A stretch of DNA of 64,000 nt, taken from contig JBGSWN010000232.1 of NCBI GenBank assembly GCA_041752395.1, positions 1-64,000 of the forward strand. The letters are read 5' to 3'. Positions within the stretch are counted from its first letter, which is position 1; each line of letters opens with the position of its first letter. The position numbers and the translations under genes were made by a program. The notes under the pieces are model-generated. The model saw nothing but the letters and a program-made list of their open reading frames with translations. It made no database searches and was not told where the DNA came from. This DNA is from UBA6168 sp041752395. Lineage in GTDB: Bacteria; Bacteroidota; Bacteroidia; Chitinophagales; Saprospiraceae. Positions 25,361 through 33,830 of the stretch are shown piece by piece.

Positions 25361-27046
25361 ATGACGAGATTCACCCTGTTTTTATGCTTTGTTTTCTTCG
25401 CAAAAATTGCCACTGCCCAAAGCATTGAGGAGCTGGAGAAGCAGCTCAATGAAGCTACCTCCCCCAAGGAAAAAATGACGCTCAATTATCAGCTTGGCAC
25501 CGAGTGGCTGAAAAAAGACGCCAAAAAAGCTGTTGACTACGCCAAGGCCGCCTACCAAAAAGCCTTGGAACTCAAAAATAGCGGCATGAGCGCCGAGGCA
25601 TCCTACCTCGTGGCCAGGGCCTATGCCCGCACCCGTGACGACCGCAACCAGGACATCTGGCTCGGCACAGCTACCAAGTACGCCATGGACGCCAACGACG
25701 CCAATCTCATCATCCAGACCGTGGACGAGCGCAGCCGCCTCGCTGGAAAGAACCACGACGAGCGCAAAGGACTCAAAGTGGTGCAGGAAGCTTTCGACTA
25801 TTTCAGTAAAAAAGGCGGGAAAAGCATCAGCGAGATGCAGGCACAGTACGACATCCAGCGCACAATGCTGGAGCGGGAAAAAAACCAACTCGAAAGGGAG
25901 AAGACTCAGTTGGAGCAAGACATGAACGGATTGGAGCGGGAAAAAAAGCGGCTGGAAGGCGAAATCGGCACCGTGAAAAAAGACAAGGAAGTCGTCACCA
26001 CCGAGCGGGACGTGCTGCGGGAGGACAAGACCGTGCTCACCCAGCGCCAGCAGGAGCTGGAATCAGAGAAGCAAATGGTGGAGCAGGAAATTTCGAAGAA
26101 AGAAGAGAAAATTAAAGCCGTATCAACGGAGCGGGCAAAAGCACTTTACCTCGCCGAGTTGAGCCGCCGACTTGTGGATTCGCTGGAGTCACGGCAAGTA
26201 GTGGACTCGCTCAACCTTGTCCAAAAAGACCTCGCCCTCGAAAACGCCGAACTGGCGCAGGCTCGTGGCAAATACCTGATTTACCTCCTCGCCGTGGCCG
26301 CACTTTTCACGATTTTGCTATCCATCGCCTTTTACCTACGGTATTTGAACAAAAAGAAATCCTCGAACCTGCTTTCCAAGCAAAACAAAGTTATCGAAGA
26401 GGAGCGGCAGCGCTCCGACGAACTGCTTTACAATATCATGCCCGTGGAAGTGGCCAAGGAATTAAAAGAAAAAGGCTCGGCCACCGCCCAGCAATTCCCA
26501 GAAGCCACGGTACTTTTTACCGATTTTAAGAACTTCACGCAAATCGCCGAAACCCTCTCCCCCGCTGCATTGGTGAATGAACTCAACGATTGCTTTCGGG
26601 CCTTCGACCATATCATTTCCCAGCATCCCGAAATCGAAAAAATCAAGACTATCGGGGATGCCTACCTCTGTGCTAGCGGCCTTGTGAAGCACAAGACCGT
26701 GCCCAACGGCATCGTTCAAGCCGCCCTCGAAATGCAAGAATTTCTCGATGACCACAAAGCTGATAAAATGCGAAAAGGTTTACCGTACTTTGAAGCCCGG
26801 ATCGGCTTGCACACTGGCCCTGTGGTAGCTGGCGTGGTGGGTTTCAAGAAATTTGCTTACGACATCTGGGGTGACACTGTCAACATCGCCGCCCGCATGG
26901 AGCAGCAGTGCGATCCGGGGCACGTGAATATCTCCGAAACGACCTTCGGATTGGTCAAGTACCATTTCAACTGCCAGTCAAGGGGCAAAATACCCGTGAA
27001 AAACAAGGGGGAGATGGAGATGTATTATGTGACGGGGAAGCGATAG
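25361..27046 (+). CDS. Membrane-bound class III adenylate/guanylate cyclase with periplasmic coiled coil
   Basis: A 561-residue protein: signal peptide (residues 1-19, cleavage after TAQ), a TPR-like helical region (about 25-150), a long charged coiled coil (about 165-275), one transmembrane helix (about 304-328), a signalling helix, and a C-terminal class III cyclase domain (about 375-560). The metal Asp residues lie in VLFTDFKNFT and TIGDAYL. The purine-specifying Lys in KIKTIGDAY and Asp in YDIWGDTVN are those of adenylate cyclases; NIAARM has the transition-state Asn/Arg. Periplasmic input through the TPR/coiled coil to cAMP output is inferred. It is a lone gene with no cAMP receptor or effector adjacent. 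Confidence 0.85.
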   Translation: MTRFTLFLCFVFFAKIATAQSIEELEKQLNEATSPKEKMTLNYQLGTEWLKKDAKKAVDYAKAAYQKALELKNSGMSAEASYLVARAYARTRDDRNQDIWLGTATKYAMDANDANLIIQTVDERSRLAGKNHDERKGLKVVQEAFDYFSKKGGKSISEMQAQYDIQRTMLEREKNQLEREKTQLEQDMNGLEREKKRLEGEIGTVKKDKEVVTTERDVLREDKTVLTQRQQELESEKQMVEQEISKKEEKIKAVSTERAKALYLAELSRRLVDSLESRQVVDSLNLVQKDLALENAELAQARGKYLIYLLAVAALFTILLSIAFYLRYLNKKKSSNLLSKQNKVIEEERQRSDELLYNIMPVEVAKELKEKGSATAQQFPEATVLFTDFKNFTQIAETLSPAALVNELNDCFRAFDHIISQHPEIEKIKTIGDAYLCASGLVKHKTVPNGIVQAALEMQEFLDDHKADKMRKGLPYFEARIGLHTGPVVAGVVGFKKFAYDIWGDTVNIAARMEQQCDPGHVNISETTFGLVKYHFNCQSRGKIPVKNKGEMEMYYVTGKR

Positions 27047-27145
27047 TTGGCAGTTTGCAGTCTAGTGCTTCGTAACATTTGAAATTATTACCTTTCCCAT
27101 AGGAAGGCTTTGTATAGTTTAGCATCAAAACGAAAATCAACCAAC

Positions 27146-28258
27146 ATGGAATCCAGCAACAGCAAACGCCTGCTCAGCCTCGATGTCTTTCGGGGCCTGA
27201 CGATGGCCCTGATGGTCACCGTCAACAATTCTGGAGGCATGCCCGATGGCTCGCCACTCACCCACGCCGCTTGGAACGGCTGCACCCCCACCGACCTTGT
27301 CTTCCCGTTTTTCCTTTTCATTGTGGGCATCGCCATCACTTTTTCGCTGACCAAGCGCAAGGAGGCAGGCGAAAATGTTTATCGCAAAATCCTCATCCGC
27401 ACGGCGTGGATTGTCGGCATCGGCATCTTCCTGAACGGCGCTCCGGGCTTCAACTTCGCCTCGTGGCGCATCCCCGGCGTGCTCACCCGCATCGGTATCG
27501 TGTACGGCATCACGGCGTTTCTTTTCATGAAATTCAGTCCTCGGCAATTGGTGTACATCGGCATCGGCTGCCTGCTCAGTTATTGGGCGCTGATGACCCT
27601 CGTGCCCGTGCCAGGCCAAGGCTTCCCAAGCCTCGAAGAAGGCAAAGACCTTGGCGCTTGGCTCGACAGATTGCTGCTTCCGAACCACCTCTACAGCCAA
27701 ACCAGCCAACCCGACGCTGGCTACCCAGCTTACGACCCAGAGAGCATCCTCGGCACTATCAGTTCCCTGGGCACCTGCATCGGCGGTGTGCTGGCAGGGC
27801 TTTGGCTTCGCAAAAAACAAGACGACCTGCCCCGCTGGACCGGCCTCTTCGCCGTCGGCTTCCTGCTCATGGTCGGCGGGCTGCTCTGGGGCGAAGCGTT
27901 CCCCATCAACAAAAAACTCTGGACGAGCAGCTACGTTCTCTACCACAGCGGCCTCGCCCTCCTCAGCCTCGGCACCGTCTGGTGGATAGTGGATTTTAAA
28001 GGAAAAAACGGCTGGACTGCCCCCTTCGTCTGGCTCGGCCTAAATCCACTGGCCATTTACATTAGCCATGAAGTGATGGCAATCGTCATGTGGGCGATAC
28101 CTGTCGGCGAGAGTAGCCTGTACGACTGGGTGCGGGACACCTTCTTCGGTTGGACGGGCCACAACATGTCCGTTTTCCTCAACGCCCTGCTGCACGTCGT
28201 CGTGAACACCTTCGTCGCTTGGGTTTTGTACAAAAAGAAGATTTTTATCAGGGTGTGA
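27146..28258 (+). CDS. HGSNAT-like membrane acetyltransferase (DUF5009/DUF1624)
   Basis: A 370-residue polytopic protein starting ESSNSKRLLSLDVFRGLTMALM, the signature of heparan-alpha-glucosaminide N-acetyltransferase-like and YeiB-related acyltransferases. HAAWNGCTPTDLVFPFFLFIVG is the conserved second segment with the active-site region. About ten transmembrane helices follow, with GVLTRIG and NPLAIYISHE motifs. The family transfers acetyl from cytosolic acetyl-CoA to extracytoplasmic sugars, which suggests glycan modification or recycling. The ATG at 27146 is preferred over the frame opening at 27110. It is followed by the paired 31-bp repeat. Confidence 0.8.
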   Translation: MESSNSKRLLSLDVFRGLTMALMVTVNNSGGMPDGSPLTHAAWNGCTPTDLVFPFFLFIVGIAITFSLTKRKEAGENVYRKILIRTAWIVGIGIFLNGAPGFNFASWRIPGVLTRIGIVYGITAFLFMKFSPRQLVYIGIGCLLSYWALMTLVPVPGQGFPSLEEGKDLGAWLDRLLLPNHLYSQTSQPDAGYPAYDPESILGTISSLGTCIGGVLAGLWLRKKQDDLPRWTGLFAVGFLLMVGGLLWGEAFPINKKLWTSSYVLYHSGLALLSLGTVWWIVDFKGKNGWTAPFVWLGLNPLAIYISHEVMAIVMWAIPVGESSLYDWVRDTFFGWTGHNMSVFLNALLHVVVNTFVAWVLYKKKIFIRV

Positions 28259-28261
28259 CGC

Positions 28262-28343
28262 TTGTGGTCGCCCAATTCATTGGGCAGGCCGTGTTTGAAA
28301 TTTAATTTCTGAACGGTCTGCCCAATAAATTGGGCGACCACAA
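28262..28343. repeat. Inverted pair of the 31-bp dispersed palindromic element (copies 2 and 3)
   Basis: Copy 2 (28262-28292) and copy 3 (28313-28343, inverted) face each other across 20 bases and can pair over their whole length. Each also contains its own palindrome (gcccaat/attgggc). Copy 3 matches 353-383 with one mismatch. The pair fills the spacer between the acetyltransferase and moeA. Confidence 0.75.
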
Positions 28344-28354
28344 TAACTTCCCGC

Positions 28355-29548
28355 ATGATTACCATCGAACAAGCCACCGCCGTTGTCCTCGAAAACAAAC
28401 TGACCCTCCCAGACGAAAGGGTGCTGCTGGCAAAAGTAGTAGGCCGAATCCTTCGGGAAAATCTCTCTGCCGACCGTGACTTCCCACCCTTCGACCGGGT
28501 TTCGATGGATGGCATTTCCATTTGCTTCGCAAATTTTGAAAATGGCCAACGCAGGTTTTTTATCGAAAAAACACAGGCGGCGGGTACTCCGCAATTGGCG
28601 CTGGCGCAAACAGCGCACTGCATCGAAGTGATGACCGGCGCCATATTGCCGAAAGGCACAGATACTGTTATCCGCTACGAAGATTTGAGTATTGACAAGG
28701 GTTTTGCCACTATCTCCATCGAAAACATCCAACAAGGACAGAACATCCACCGCCAGGGCATTGACCGGCGGCAGGGCGAAATCATCGTTGCCGAAGGCAA
28801 TAAAATCTCCGCTGCCGAGCTTGGCGTTGCCGCTACCGTCGGTAAGTCAACGCTGCGGGTAGCAGCACTACCGAGGGTTTGCATCCTTTCCTCCGGCGAT
28901 GAACTGGTGGAGGTGAACGAAACCCCTTTGCCCCACCAAATCCGAAAATCCAACGTGCATGTGATGGCTGCCGTGCTTGGCACTTGGGGCTTGGTATCCG
29001 ACCTACTCCACCTGCCCGATGACCCCGCTGCCATCGAAACGACGCTTGGCGATTGTTTAAAAAAATACGATGTGCTGCTGATGAGCGGAGGTGTTTCGAT
29101 GGGTAAGTTCGACCATTTGCCGGAGGTACTGGAAAAAATTGGCGTGCGGAAGCTGTTCCACAAAGTCTCGCAGCGGCCCGGCAAGCCGTTCTGGTTTGGG
29201 CGCTCGGACAGTACGGTGGTTTTTGCATTTCCGGGCAATCCTGTGTCGTCATTCATGTGCCTGCACCGCTACTTCCAGCCGTGGCTGCGGGCTTCGCAAG
29301 GTTTGCAAGCTATTGAAAATCAATACGCTGTGCTGGACGAAGACTATTTTTTCAAACCTGACCTGACCTATTTTTTGCAGGTGAAATTGGCCGATAGCCA
29401 AGATGGTCGCCTCCTCGCCATACCAGTGACAGGCCAAGGCTCCGGCGACCTCGCCAACCTCGTGGACACGGATGCGTTTTTGGAACTGCCAATTGATAGG
29501 CAGGATTTCAAGGCGGGGGAGGTGTTTCCGGTCTGGGTTTACAGGTAA
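28355..29548 (+). CDS. moeA: Molybdopterin molybdenumtransferase MoeA
   Basis: A 397-residue protein with the MoeA layout: an N-terminal region with VSMDGISI (usual form SAMDGYA) and TGAILPKGTDTVIRYED, IRKSNVHVMAA, the MPT-binding GGVSMGKFDHLPEVL, and FPGNPVSSFMC. The N-terminal motif departs from the consensus (SAMDGYA to VSMDGIS), which is worth noting although the fold signature is intact. It inserts molybdate into adenylylated molybdopterin. No other moa/moe/mob genes are in the window. The stop codon is part of an inverted repeat shared with the next, convergent gene. Confidence 0.88.
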   Translation: MITIEQATAVVLENKLTLPDERVLLAKVVGRILRENLSADRDFPPFDRVSMDGISICFANFENGQRRFFIEKTQAAGTPQLALAQTAHCIEVMTGAILPKGTDTVIRYEDLSIDKGFATISIENIQQGQNIHRQGIDRRQGEIIVAEGNKISAAELGVAATVGKSTLRVAALPRVCILSSGDELVEVNETPLPHQIRKSNVHVMAAVLGTWGLVSDLLHLPDDPAAIETTLGDCLKKYDVLLMSGGVSMGKFDHLPEVLEKIGVRKLFHKVSQRPGKPFWFGRSDSTVVFAFPGNPVSSFMCLHRYFQPWLRASQGLQAIENQYAVLDEDYFFKPDLTYFLQVKLADSQDGRLLAIPVTGQGSGDLANLVDTDAFLELPIDRQDFKAGEVFPVWVYR

Positions 29549-29675
29549 CACGGACTGCCAGTCCGAGCTTTTCCACCTCCCAATCAAGCAGTTATTTCAA
29601 ACAAAAAGGCACAACCCAACGAATGGATTGTGCCTTTTTTGAAAGGTGGAAGCACGGCCTAACAGTCCGTGTTAC
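29545..29675. repeat. Nested inverted repeat with central bidirectional terminator
   Basis: Outer imperfect arms at 29545-29578 and 29644-29675 (gtaacacggactg...ccacct against its complement) overlap both convergent stop codons. The left arm contains its own palindrome (ggact-gcc-agtcc). In the centre a perfect 12-bp stem (29603-29614 with 29628-29639), with A- and T-tracts, forms a standard bidirectional terminator. Confidence 0.75.
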
Positions 29676-30439
29676 TAATCCCGTCCTGCCAGCATGGACA
29701 GTAACCGAAGGATTTCGACGTACAGCCAGACCAGTGTGATGAGCAGGCCCATTGCCGAGAACCACTCCATGTAGCTTGGTGCACCAAATTTTTCGCCTTT
29801 GTCAAAATTGTCAAAATCGAGCAGCAGGTTGAACGCGGCGATGCCGATGACGACCACGCTGATGCCGATACCGATGGTGCCACCTTGGTGCAGGTATGGC
29901 ATGTTGATGCCGAAAAAGCTAAGTACCCAATTGAGCATGTACACCAAGAAAACACCCATCGTGGCCATCATTACGCCCATGCGCAGTTTGTCCGTGACTT
30001 TTATGATGCCTGTTTTGTAGATAAAAAGCATGGCGAACAGGATGCCCAGCGTCAGGCTGATGGCATTGAAAACGATGCCGCCGCCAAATGCGCCGCCGTA
30101 CACCGCTGTGATGCTGCCCACGAAAAGCCCTTCGAGCAGGGCATAAATTGGGGCGGCAGTGGCCGACAAATGTGGTTTGAAGCTGGCCACCAACACGGCT
30201 ATCAAGCCACCGATGGCACCTACCCACATGAAAATCGGGTTGGCATAAGCAAAACTGGCCACTGAGGTGAGCAGCATGAGCCCGAACAAGATGAACGATT
30301 TATTGACCGCCCCCTGCACCGTCATTCGGTCGGAGGTGGTGATGAAACCAGCGTCAAGCGGTGAGTTGGCGCTGTTGCGATAGGCTTCCTCTTTCATGAA
30401 GGGGTTGCCAGAACTAGAAAACATGCTTTTCCTTGCCAT
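29675..30439 (-). CDS. Bax inhibitor-1/YccA family membrane protein
   Basis: A 254-residue protein with seven predicted transmembrane helices. The short polar N-terminal part (MARKSMFSSSGNPFMKEE) leads to MTVQGAVNKSFILFGLMLLTS, then ALLEGLFVGSIT and FNLLLDFDNFDKGE, all typical of bacterial BI-1/YccA-like proteins. The family contains pH-sensitive calcium-leak channels (BsYetJ) and FtsH modulators (YccA). I use the ATG at 30439; the frame is open to 30529 but that extension looks non-native. It is convergent with moeA across a terminator. Confidence 0.85.
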   Translation of the reverse strand: MARKSMFSSSGNPFMKEEAYRNSANSPLDAGFITTSDRMTVQGAVNKSFILFGLMLLTSVASFAYANPIFMWVGAIGGLIAVLVASFKPHLSATAAPIYALLEGLFVGSITAVYGGAFGGGIVFNAISLTLGILFAMLFIYKTGIIKVTDKLRMGVMMATMGVFLVYMLNWVLSFFGINMPYLHQGGTIGIGISVVVIGIAAFNLLLDFDNFDKGEKFGAPSYMEWFSAMGLLITLVWLYVEILRLLSMLAGRD

Positions 30440-30841
30440 TGTATTTTGAATTTTGGTTGAAAAATCGAGATGTAAAGAAACGGCATTTTTGACAGAAATC
30501 AAAAACAGCATTTTATAAACGAAGCCCATTTGGGAAAGTTGATTAAGGAAGTTTTAAAATCTGGTTACTATCTCGGTTTGTCGTGAGGTGATGCCCGTAG
30601 TTGTAAAATCTTAATGGCAGCGTGGGCATATTTTTGTTTCGTCCGCCAATGTTGGTGGCGTGTTTTGGATTCGTTTGGCGGTTCTCAGCTTCCGCACCCG
30701 TTTGCGGCAGATTGATACCCTTTTATAGATTTATGAAAATGGGGTGAAAAAGCTTGAAAATTGCTAATTTGGCGTGTTCGGTGATTGGAGCTTTGCAAAA
30801 CGCCAAGCGACCAACTCGCTAAAATCCTAAACTGTTTTACC
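30440..30841. other. 402-base divergent spacer without a gene
   Basis: It separates the Bax inhibitor-like gene from the SGNH lipoprotein. I see a small inverted pair (ttttga...tcaaaa near 30486) and loosely repeated gttggtggcg/gtttggcgg segments (30650-30690), but no ORF, RNA gene or strong TAnnTTTG promoter. Regulation of the two divergent genes presumably sits here. Confidence 0.3.
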
Positions 30842-31576
30842 ATGAAAAATTACCTTTTTTCCGCCATGTTGGCCATGTTACTGGCCGCTTTTTTTGGATG
30901 CAAAAACGAATCTGGAAAGACCAGCCATGCTGGCATGATACCTCGTGGCGATACCATGCAGGTTGACCGTTTTGAGGATGAAATAAAAAAGTTCGAGGAA
31001 GCTGATAAGGCGCAGATGCCAGCCCGGGGCGGGGTGGTTTTCGTGGGCAGTTCGAGCTTTCGGATGTGGAGCACGGTGGCTGAGGACTTTGGGCCGTTGC
31101 CCGTCGCCAACCGGGGCTTCGGTGGCAGCACCACGCCGGAGGTGATACACTATGCCCAGCGCATTGTTTACAAATACCAGCCCAGCGTCATCGTTTACTA
31201 TTGCGGTGAAAACGACATGGCCAGCGATACGCCGCCGCAGGTAGCTTTTCAGAATTTCAAAAAATTCATTGGGGAGACGGAGAAAAACCTGCCGAACGCA
31301 ACGGTGGTGGCACTTTCGGCTAAGCCATCGCCGAGCCGTTGGGGCATGTGGAAGAATTTTCAACAGTTCAATTCGATGGTGGAGCAGTTTGCGAAAAACC
31401 GCCCAAATCTGCGCTACGTGGACATCAGCGGCTTGCTTTTGGGAGCAAACGGCGAGCCTGACCCAGCGCTTTTTGTCGAAGATAAACTGCATTTGAACGC
31501 CAGCGGCTACGCCAAGTGGACGGCAGTTTTGAAGCCCATTATCACAGAAATTTACAATTCCAAAACACCCAAATAA
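30842..31576 (+). CDS. SGNH/GDSL hydrolase lipoprotein
   Basis: A 244-residue predicted lipoprotein: MKNYLFSAMLAMLLAAFFGC ends in a lipobox Cys. SGNH blocks follow in order: VFVGSSSFRMW (nucleophile Ser), NRGFGGSTTPE (Gly), YYCGENDMA (Asn), and DKLHLNASGY (Asp/His). This is the lysophospholipase L1/acylhydrolase-like type, probably an envelope esterase acting on glycan O-acyl groups or lipids. The open frame begins at 30785 but the lipoprotein signal fixes the start at 30842. It is unrelated in detail to the anchored SGNH protein at 2763-3842. Confidence 0.8.
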   Translation: MKNYLFSAMLAMLLAAFFGCKNESGKTSHAGMIPRGDTMQVDRFEDEIKKFEEADKAQMPARGGVVFVGSSSFRMWSTVAEDFGPLPVANRGFGGSTTPEVIHYAQRIVYKYQPSVIVYYCGENDMASDTPPQVAFQNFKKFIGETEKNLPNATVVALSAKPSPSRWGMWKNFQQFNSMVEQFAKNRPNLRYVDISGLLLGANGEPDPALFVEDKLHLNASGYAKWTAVLKPIITEIYNSKTPK

Positions 31577-31603
31577 CAGGCCGAAATCACTTCCGAATCG
31601 AGC

Positions 31604-31633
31604 TTTGTTTTTTCGCTGCAATGTTTATCTTCG
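31604..31633 (+). promoter_or_regulatory. Candidate lipB promoter
   Basis: TTTG (31604-31607), 18 bases, then TATCTTCG (31626-31633), one base off the TAnnTTTG -7 consensus, 46 bases before the lipB ATG. Confidence 0.5.
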
Positions 31634-31679
31634 CACTGCTTTTCGGAAAGGGTAGGCAAAAAGCCCTTTCCATTGAATT

Positions 31680-32396
31680 ATGCAAAAGGTCATTTACAAG
31701 GATTTAGGGAGTATACCTTACCGGGAGGCCTGGGACTTTCAGCAAGGGCTGCACAACGAGGCCGTCCGACGCAAACGGGAAAACCGGGAACGAAAGGAAC
31801 GGGGAGAGGCGCTTTTGCCAGTCACCCACCACCTGTTGTTTTGCGAGCATTCGCCCGTGATGACGCTGGGGCGGAGTGGTGCCGAGGCCAACTTGCTGCT
31901 TGATGAAAATGGCCTTCGGGAAAAAGGCATTGAGTTCTTCAAAATAAACCGTGGTGGCGACATCACGTACCACGGGCCGGGGCAGATAGTCGGGTATCCG
32001 ATTTTTGACCTCGACGAATTTTTCACGGACGTACACAGGTACGTGCGTTACTTGGAAGAAGCCGTGATACTGACGCTGACCGAGTACGGCATTGCGGATG
32101 CCTACCGCATCAAGGAACACACGGGTGTTTGGCTGCCGCAAGCAGGCTGGCTGCCCAAGCGGAAAATCTGCGCTATCGGGGTGCACCTCAGCCGCTGGGT
32201 GACGATGCATGGGTTCGCCTTCAACGTGAACACCGACCTCGGTTACTTCCGCCACATCATACCCTGTGGCATCAACGACACCGACAAAGACGTTACTTCC
32301 CTGGCTAAAGAGCTGGGGCATACTGTGGATGAAAACGAGGTAAAGGAAAAACTGCGACGCCACTTCGCCGAGCTTTTCGGTTTTGAATTTGCGTAA
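31680..32396 (+). CDS. lipB: Lipoyl(octanoyl) transferase
   Basis: A 238-residue LipB, which moves octanoyl from acyl carrier protein to lipoyl domains. RGGDITYHGPGQIVGYPIFDL is the family signature with substrate-binding His. KRKICAIGVHLSRWVTMHGFAFNV contains the active Lys, and the acyl-accepting Cys is in HIIPCGI. GRSG upstream belongs to the conserved first loop. Length and motif order are normal. It is a stand-alone gene; lipA is not in the window. A stretch of cactgag/ctcagtg-like words (32446-32505) follows. Confidence 0.93.
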   Translation: MQKVIYKDLGSIPYREAWDFQQGLHNEAVRRKRENRERKERGEALLPVTHHLLFCEHSPVMTLGRSGAEANLLLDENGLREKGIEFFKINRGGDITYHGPGQIVGYPIFDLDEFFTDVHRYVRYLEEAVILTLTEYGIADAYRIKEHTGVWLPQAGWLPKRKICAIGVHLSRWVTMHGFAFNVNTDLGYFRHIIPCGINDTDKDVTSLAKELGHTVDENEVKEKLRRHFAELFGFEFA

Positions 32397-32554
32397 GCAA
32401 TGTTTTTTATTTCTTCAACTGCCCGGACCGCAATAAGGCGAGCCACGGAGCGCAGTGAGAACATTGAGGATTTTCAAGAAAAACTCAGTGCCCTCAGTGT
32501 CCTTTTGGTAAAAATCGCTTCGCAAATGCAGGGCATAACCAGATTTCATGGCCC

Positions 32555-32962
32555 ATGAAAAAAGATATTCCAGAATACAAAGTGGAAGAAATGGCCATCG
32601 CCATTTTGCCTAGAACCGATGATAGCGTTCAGGAAGAGATGTGGGATGTTTACCTGCTGAACCTGAAAGAAGCACCAATAGAAAACGTACTTATCAATTC
32701 CAGGGGCTACGGCGAATTGGATGGCGAACAGATGAAGACGACTGTTTTACGCCATTTCTTCAATGAAGTTGGCCCGCTTCAGGCTCACTTGATTGAACCT
32801 ATTCAGACTAAATTGTTTGATATTGCGAATGAATACTGGGTGAGTTTCACCTACGATGGATACATGTACGACAAGCGGTATGTATTCGTCAGGGGAAGTA
32901 TTTCAGAAGATAATTTCACCACTATCCCGGTATTGCAGCGGAAGGGAGTTATGATAAAATGA
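32555..32962 (+). CDS. Hypothetical conserved cytosolic protein
   Basis: A 135-residue protein with no signal or membrane helix: PEYKVEEMAIAILPR start, MWDVYLLNLKEAPIENVLINSRGYG, LRHFFNEVGPLQAHLIEPI, and KRYVFVRGSI. The pattern reads as a small alpha/beta protein widespread in Bacteroidota without assigned function. Its stop overlaps the start of the acyl-CoA thioesterase by four bases (ATGA), so the two are coupled. Confidence 0.65.
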   Translation: MKKDIPEYKVEEMAIAILPRTDDSVQEEMWDVYLLNLKEAPIENVLINSRGYGELDGEQMKTTVLRHFFNEVGPLQAHLIEPIQTKLFDIANEYWVSFTYDGYMYDKRYVFVRGSISEDNFTTIPVLQRKGVMIK

Positions 32963-33510
32963 CTAGTGACCAAAAAATGAAGCCTAAAAAAATTAGCGAA
33001 TCTACCGCCATAATGACCGAGATGGTGATGCCCAACGACACCAACCCGTTGGGGAATCTCATGGGCGGAAACCTGATGCGTTGGATGGATGTGGTGGCAA
33101 GTATTTCCGCAGGCAAACATTGCGAAGCACATGTGGTGACAGCTTCCGTTGACCATGTTTCGTTCCACAAACCCATCGCACTTGGAGACATCGTGACGCT
33201 GAACGCTCGGGTGACGAGGGCCTTCAACACTTCCGTGGAAATTTACGTGGAGGTGTTCGCTGCCGACATCAAGGGCGGAAACCCCCGGAAATGCAACCAT
33301 GCCTACTTCACCTTTGTGGGCTTGGAGGATGTAACCCACAAGCCTACACCAGTGCCGCAGGTCATACCGCTTACGAGTGAGGAGGAGCTGCTTTACGATA
33401 GTGCTGCCCGCCGAAGAGAAGTTCGGATGGTGCTTAGCGGCCGTATGAAGCCAGAGCAAGCTTCGGAAATACGGGCGCTATTTTCAGGTTTTCAGCCCCT
33501 GAATACTTGA
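32959..33510 (+). CDS. Acyl-CoA thioesterase, hotdog fold (YciA/ACOT type)
   Basis: A 183-residue single hotdog domain: MVMPNDTNPLGNLMGGNLMRWMDVVASISAGKH contains the substrate Asn/Gly loop and catalytic Asp of acyl-CoA hydrolases. VVTASVDHVSFHKPIALGDIVTLNARV is the dimer-interface strand set. It hydrolyses acyl-CoA to free acid and CoA. It overlaps the upstream hypothetical gene by four bases. The C-terminal helical tail (RRREVRMVLSGRMKPEQ) is typical of the Bacteroidota members. Confidence 0.88.
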   Translation: MTSDQKMKPKKISESTAIMTEMVMPNDTNPLGNLMGGNLMRWMDVVASISAGKHCEAHVVTASVDHVSFHKPIALGDIVTLNARVTRAFNTSVEIYVEVFAADIKGGNPRKCNHAYFTFVGLEDVTHKPTPVPQVIPLTSEEELLYDSAARRREVRMVLSGRMKPEQASEIRALFSGFQPLNT

Positions 33511-33523
33511 TTTTAAAGCACTT

Positions 33524-33652
33524 TCACATATTCTTGTACATAATGAACATCAGCAACATGAGCACTAAGACGGCAATGCCCACTGCTATGAAAAACTTCT
33601 TGGAATCCCTCTTGTCAAGCGTCTCGTTGCGCTTTTTGCTTTTGGTTGACAT
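33524..33652 (-). CDS. 42-residue single-pass membrane protein
   Basis: Too short for usual gene calling. It reads MSTKSKKRNETLDKRDSKK, then a hydrophobic helix (FFIAVGIAVLVLMLLMFIMY) and KNM. The very basic N terminus followed by one helix predicts a cytosolic-in anchor. TTGACA at 33728-33733 on the minus strand, followed after about 19 bases by TAACTTGG, is a candidate promoter. Coding is supported by the clean basic/hydrophobic layout. I know no function. Confidence 0.5.
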   Translation of the reverse strand: MSTKSKKRNETLDKRDSKKFFIAVGIAVLVLMLLMFIMYKNM

Positions 33653-33756
33653 GTTGTAAAAAATTGGATGGTTAGTGATTCATTATCTAAAACCGCAACG
33701 CCAAGTTACGGATTTGAATATGAATGTCAAGTCCACATCAATTATTTTTAAGGCTT

Positions 33757-33804
33757 TCAAAAACAAAGGCCCCACCAGAAATCTGGTGGGGCCTTTGTTT
33801 TTGA
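33757..33804. terminator. Perfect 23-bp bidirectional hairpin
   Basis: The arms at 33757-33779 and 33782-33804 are exact complements (aaaaacaaaggccccacca... against its mirror) with A- and T-tracts at the ends. It is the transcript end for the SRPBCC gene (33831-34859, minus strand). Confidence 0.85.
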
Positions 33805-33830
33805 TAGAAATGACTATGATGCTTGGCAAA

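Noticed and set aside
25361..27046. The class III cyclase as the Pycsar pyrimidine cyclase partner of the PycTM protein
   Set aside because: It lies 34 kb away, has a signal peptide and membrane anchor, and its purine-specifying Lys/Asp pair points to ATP; PycC enzymes are soluble and adjacent to their effectors.
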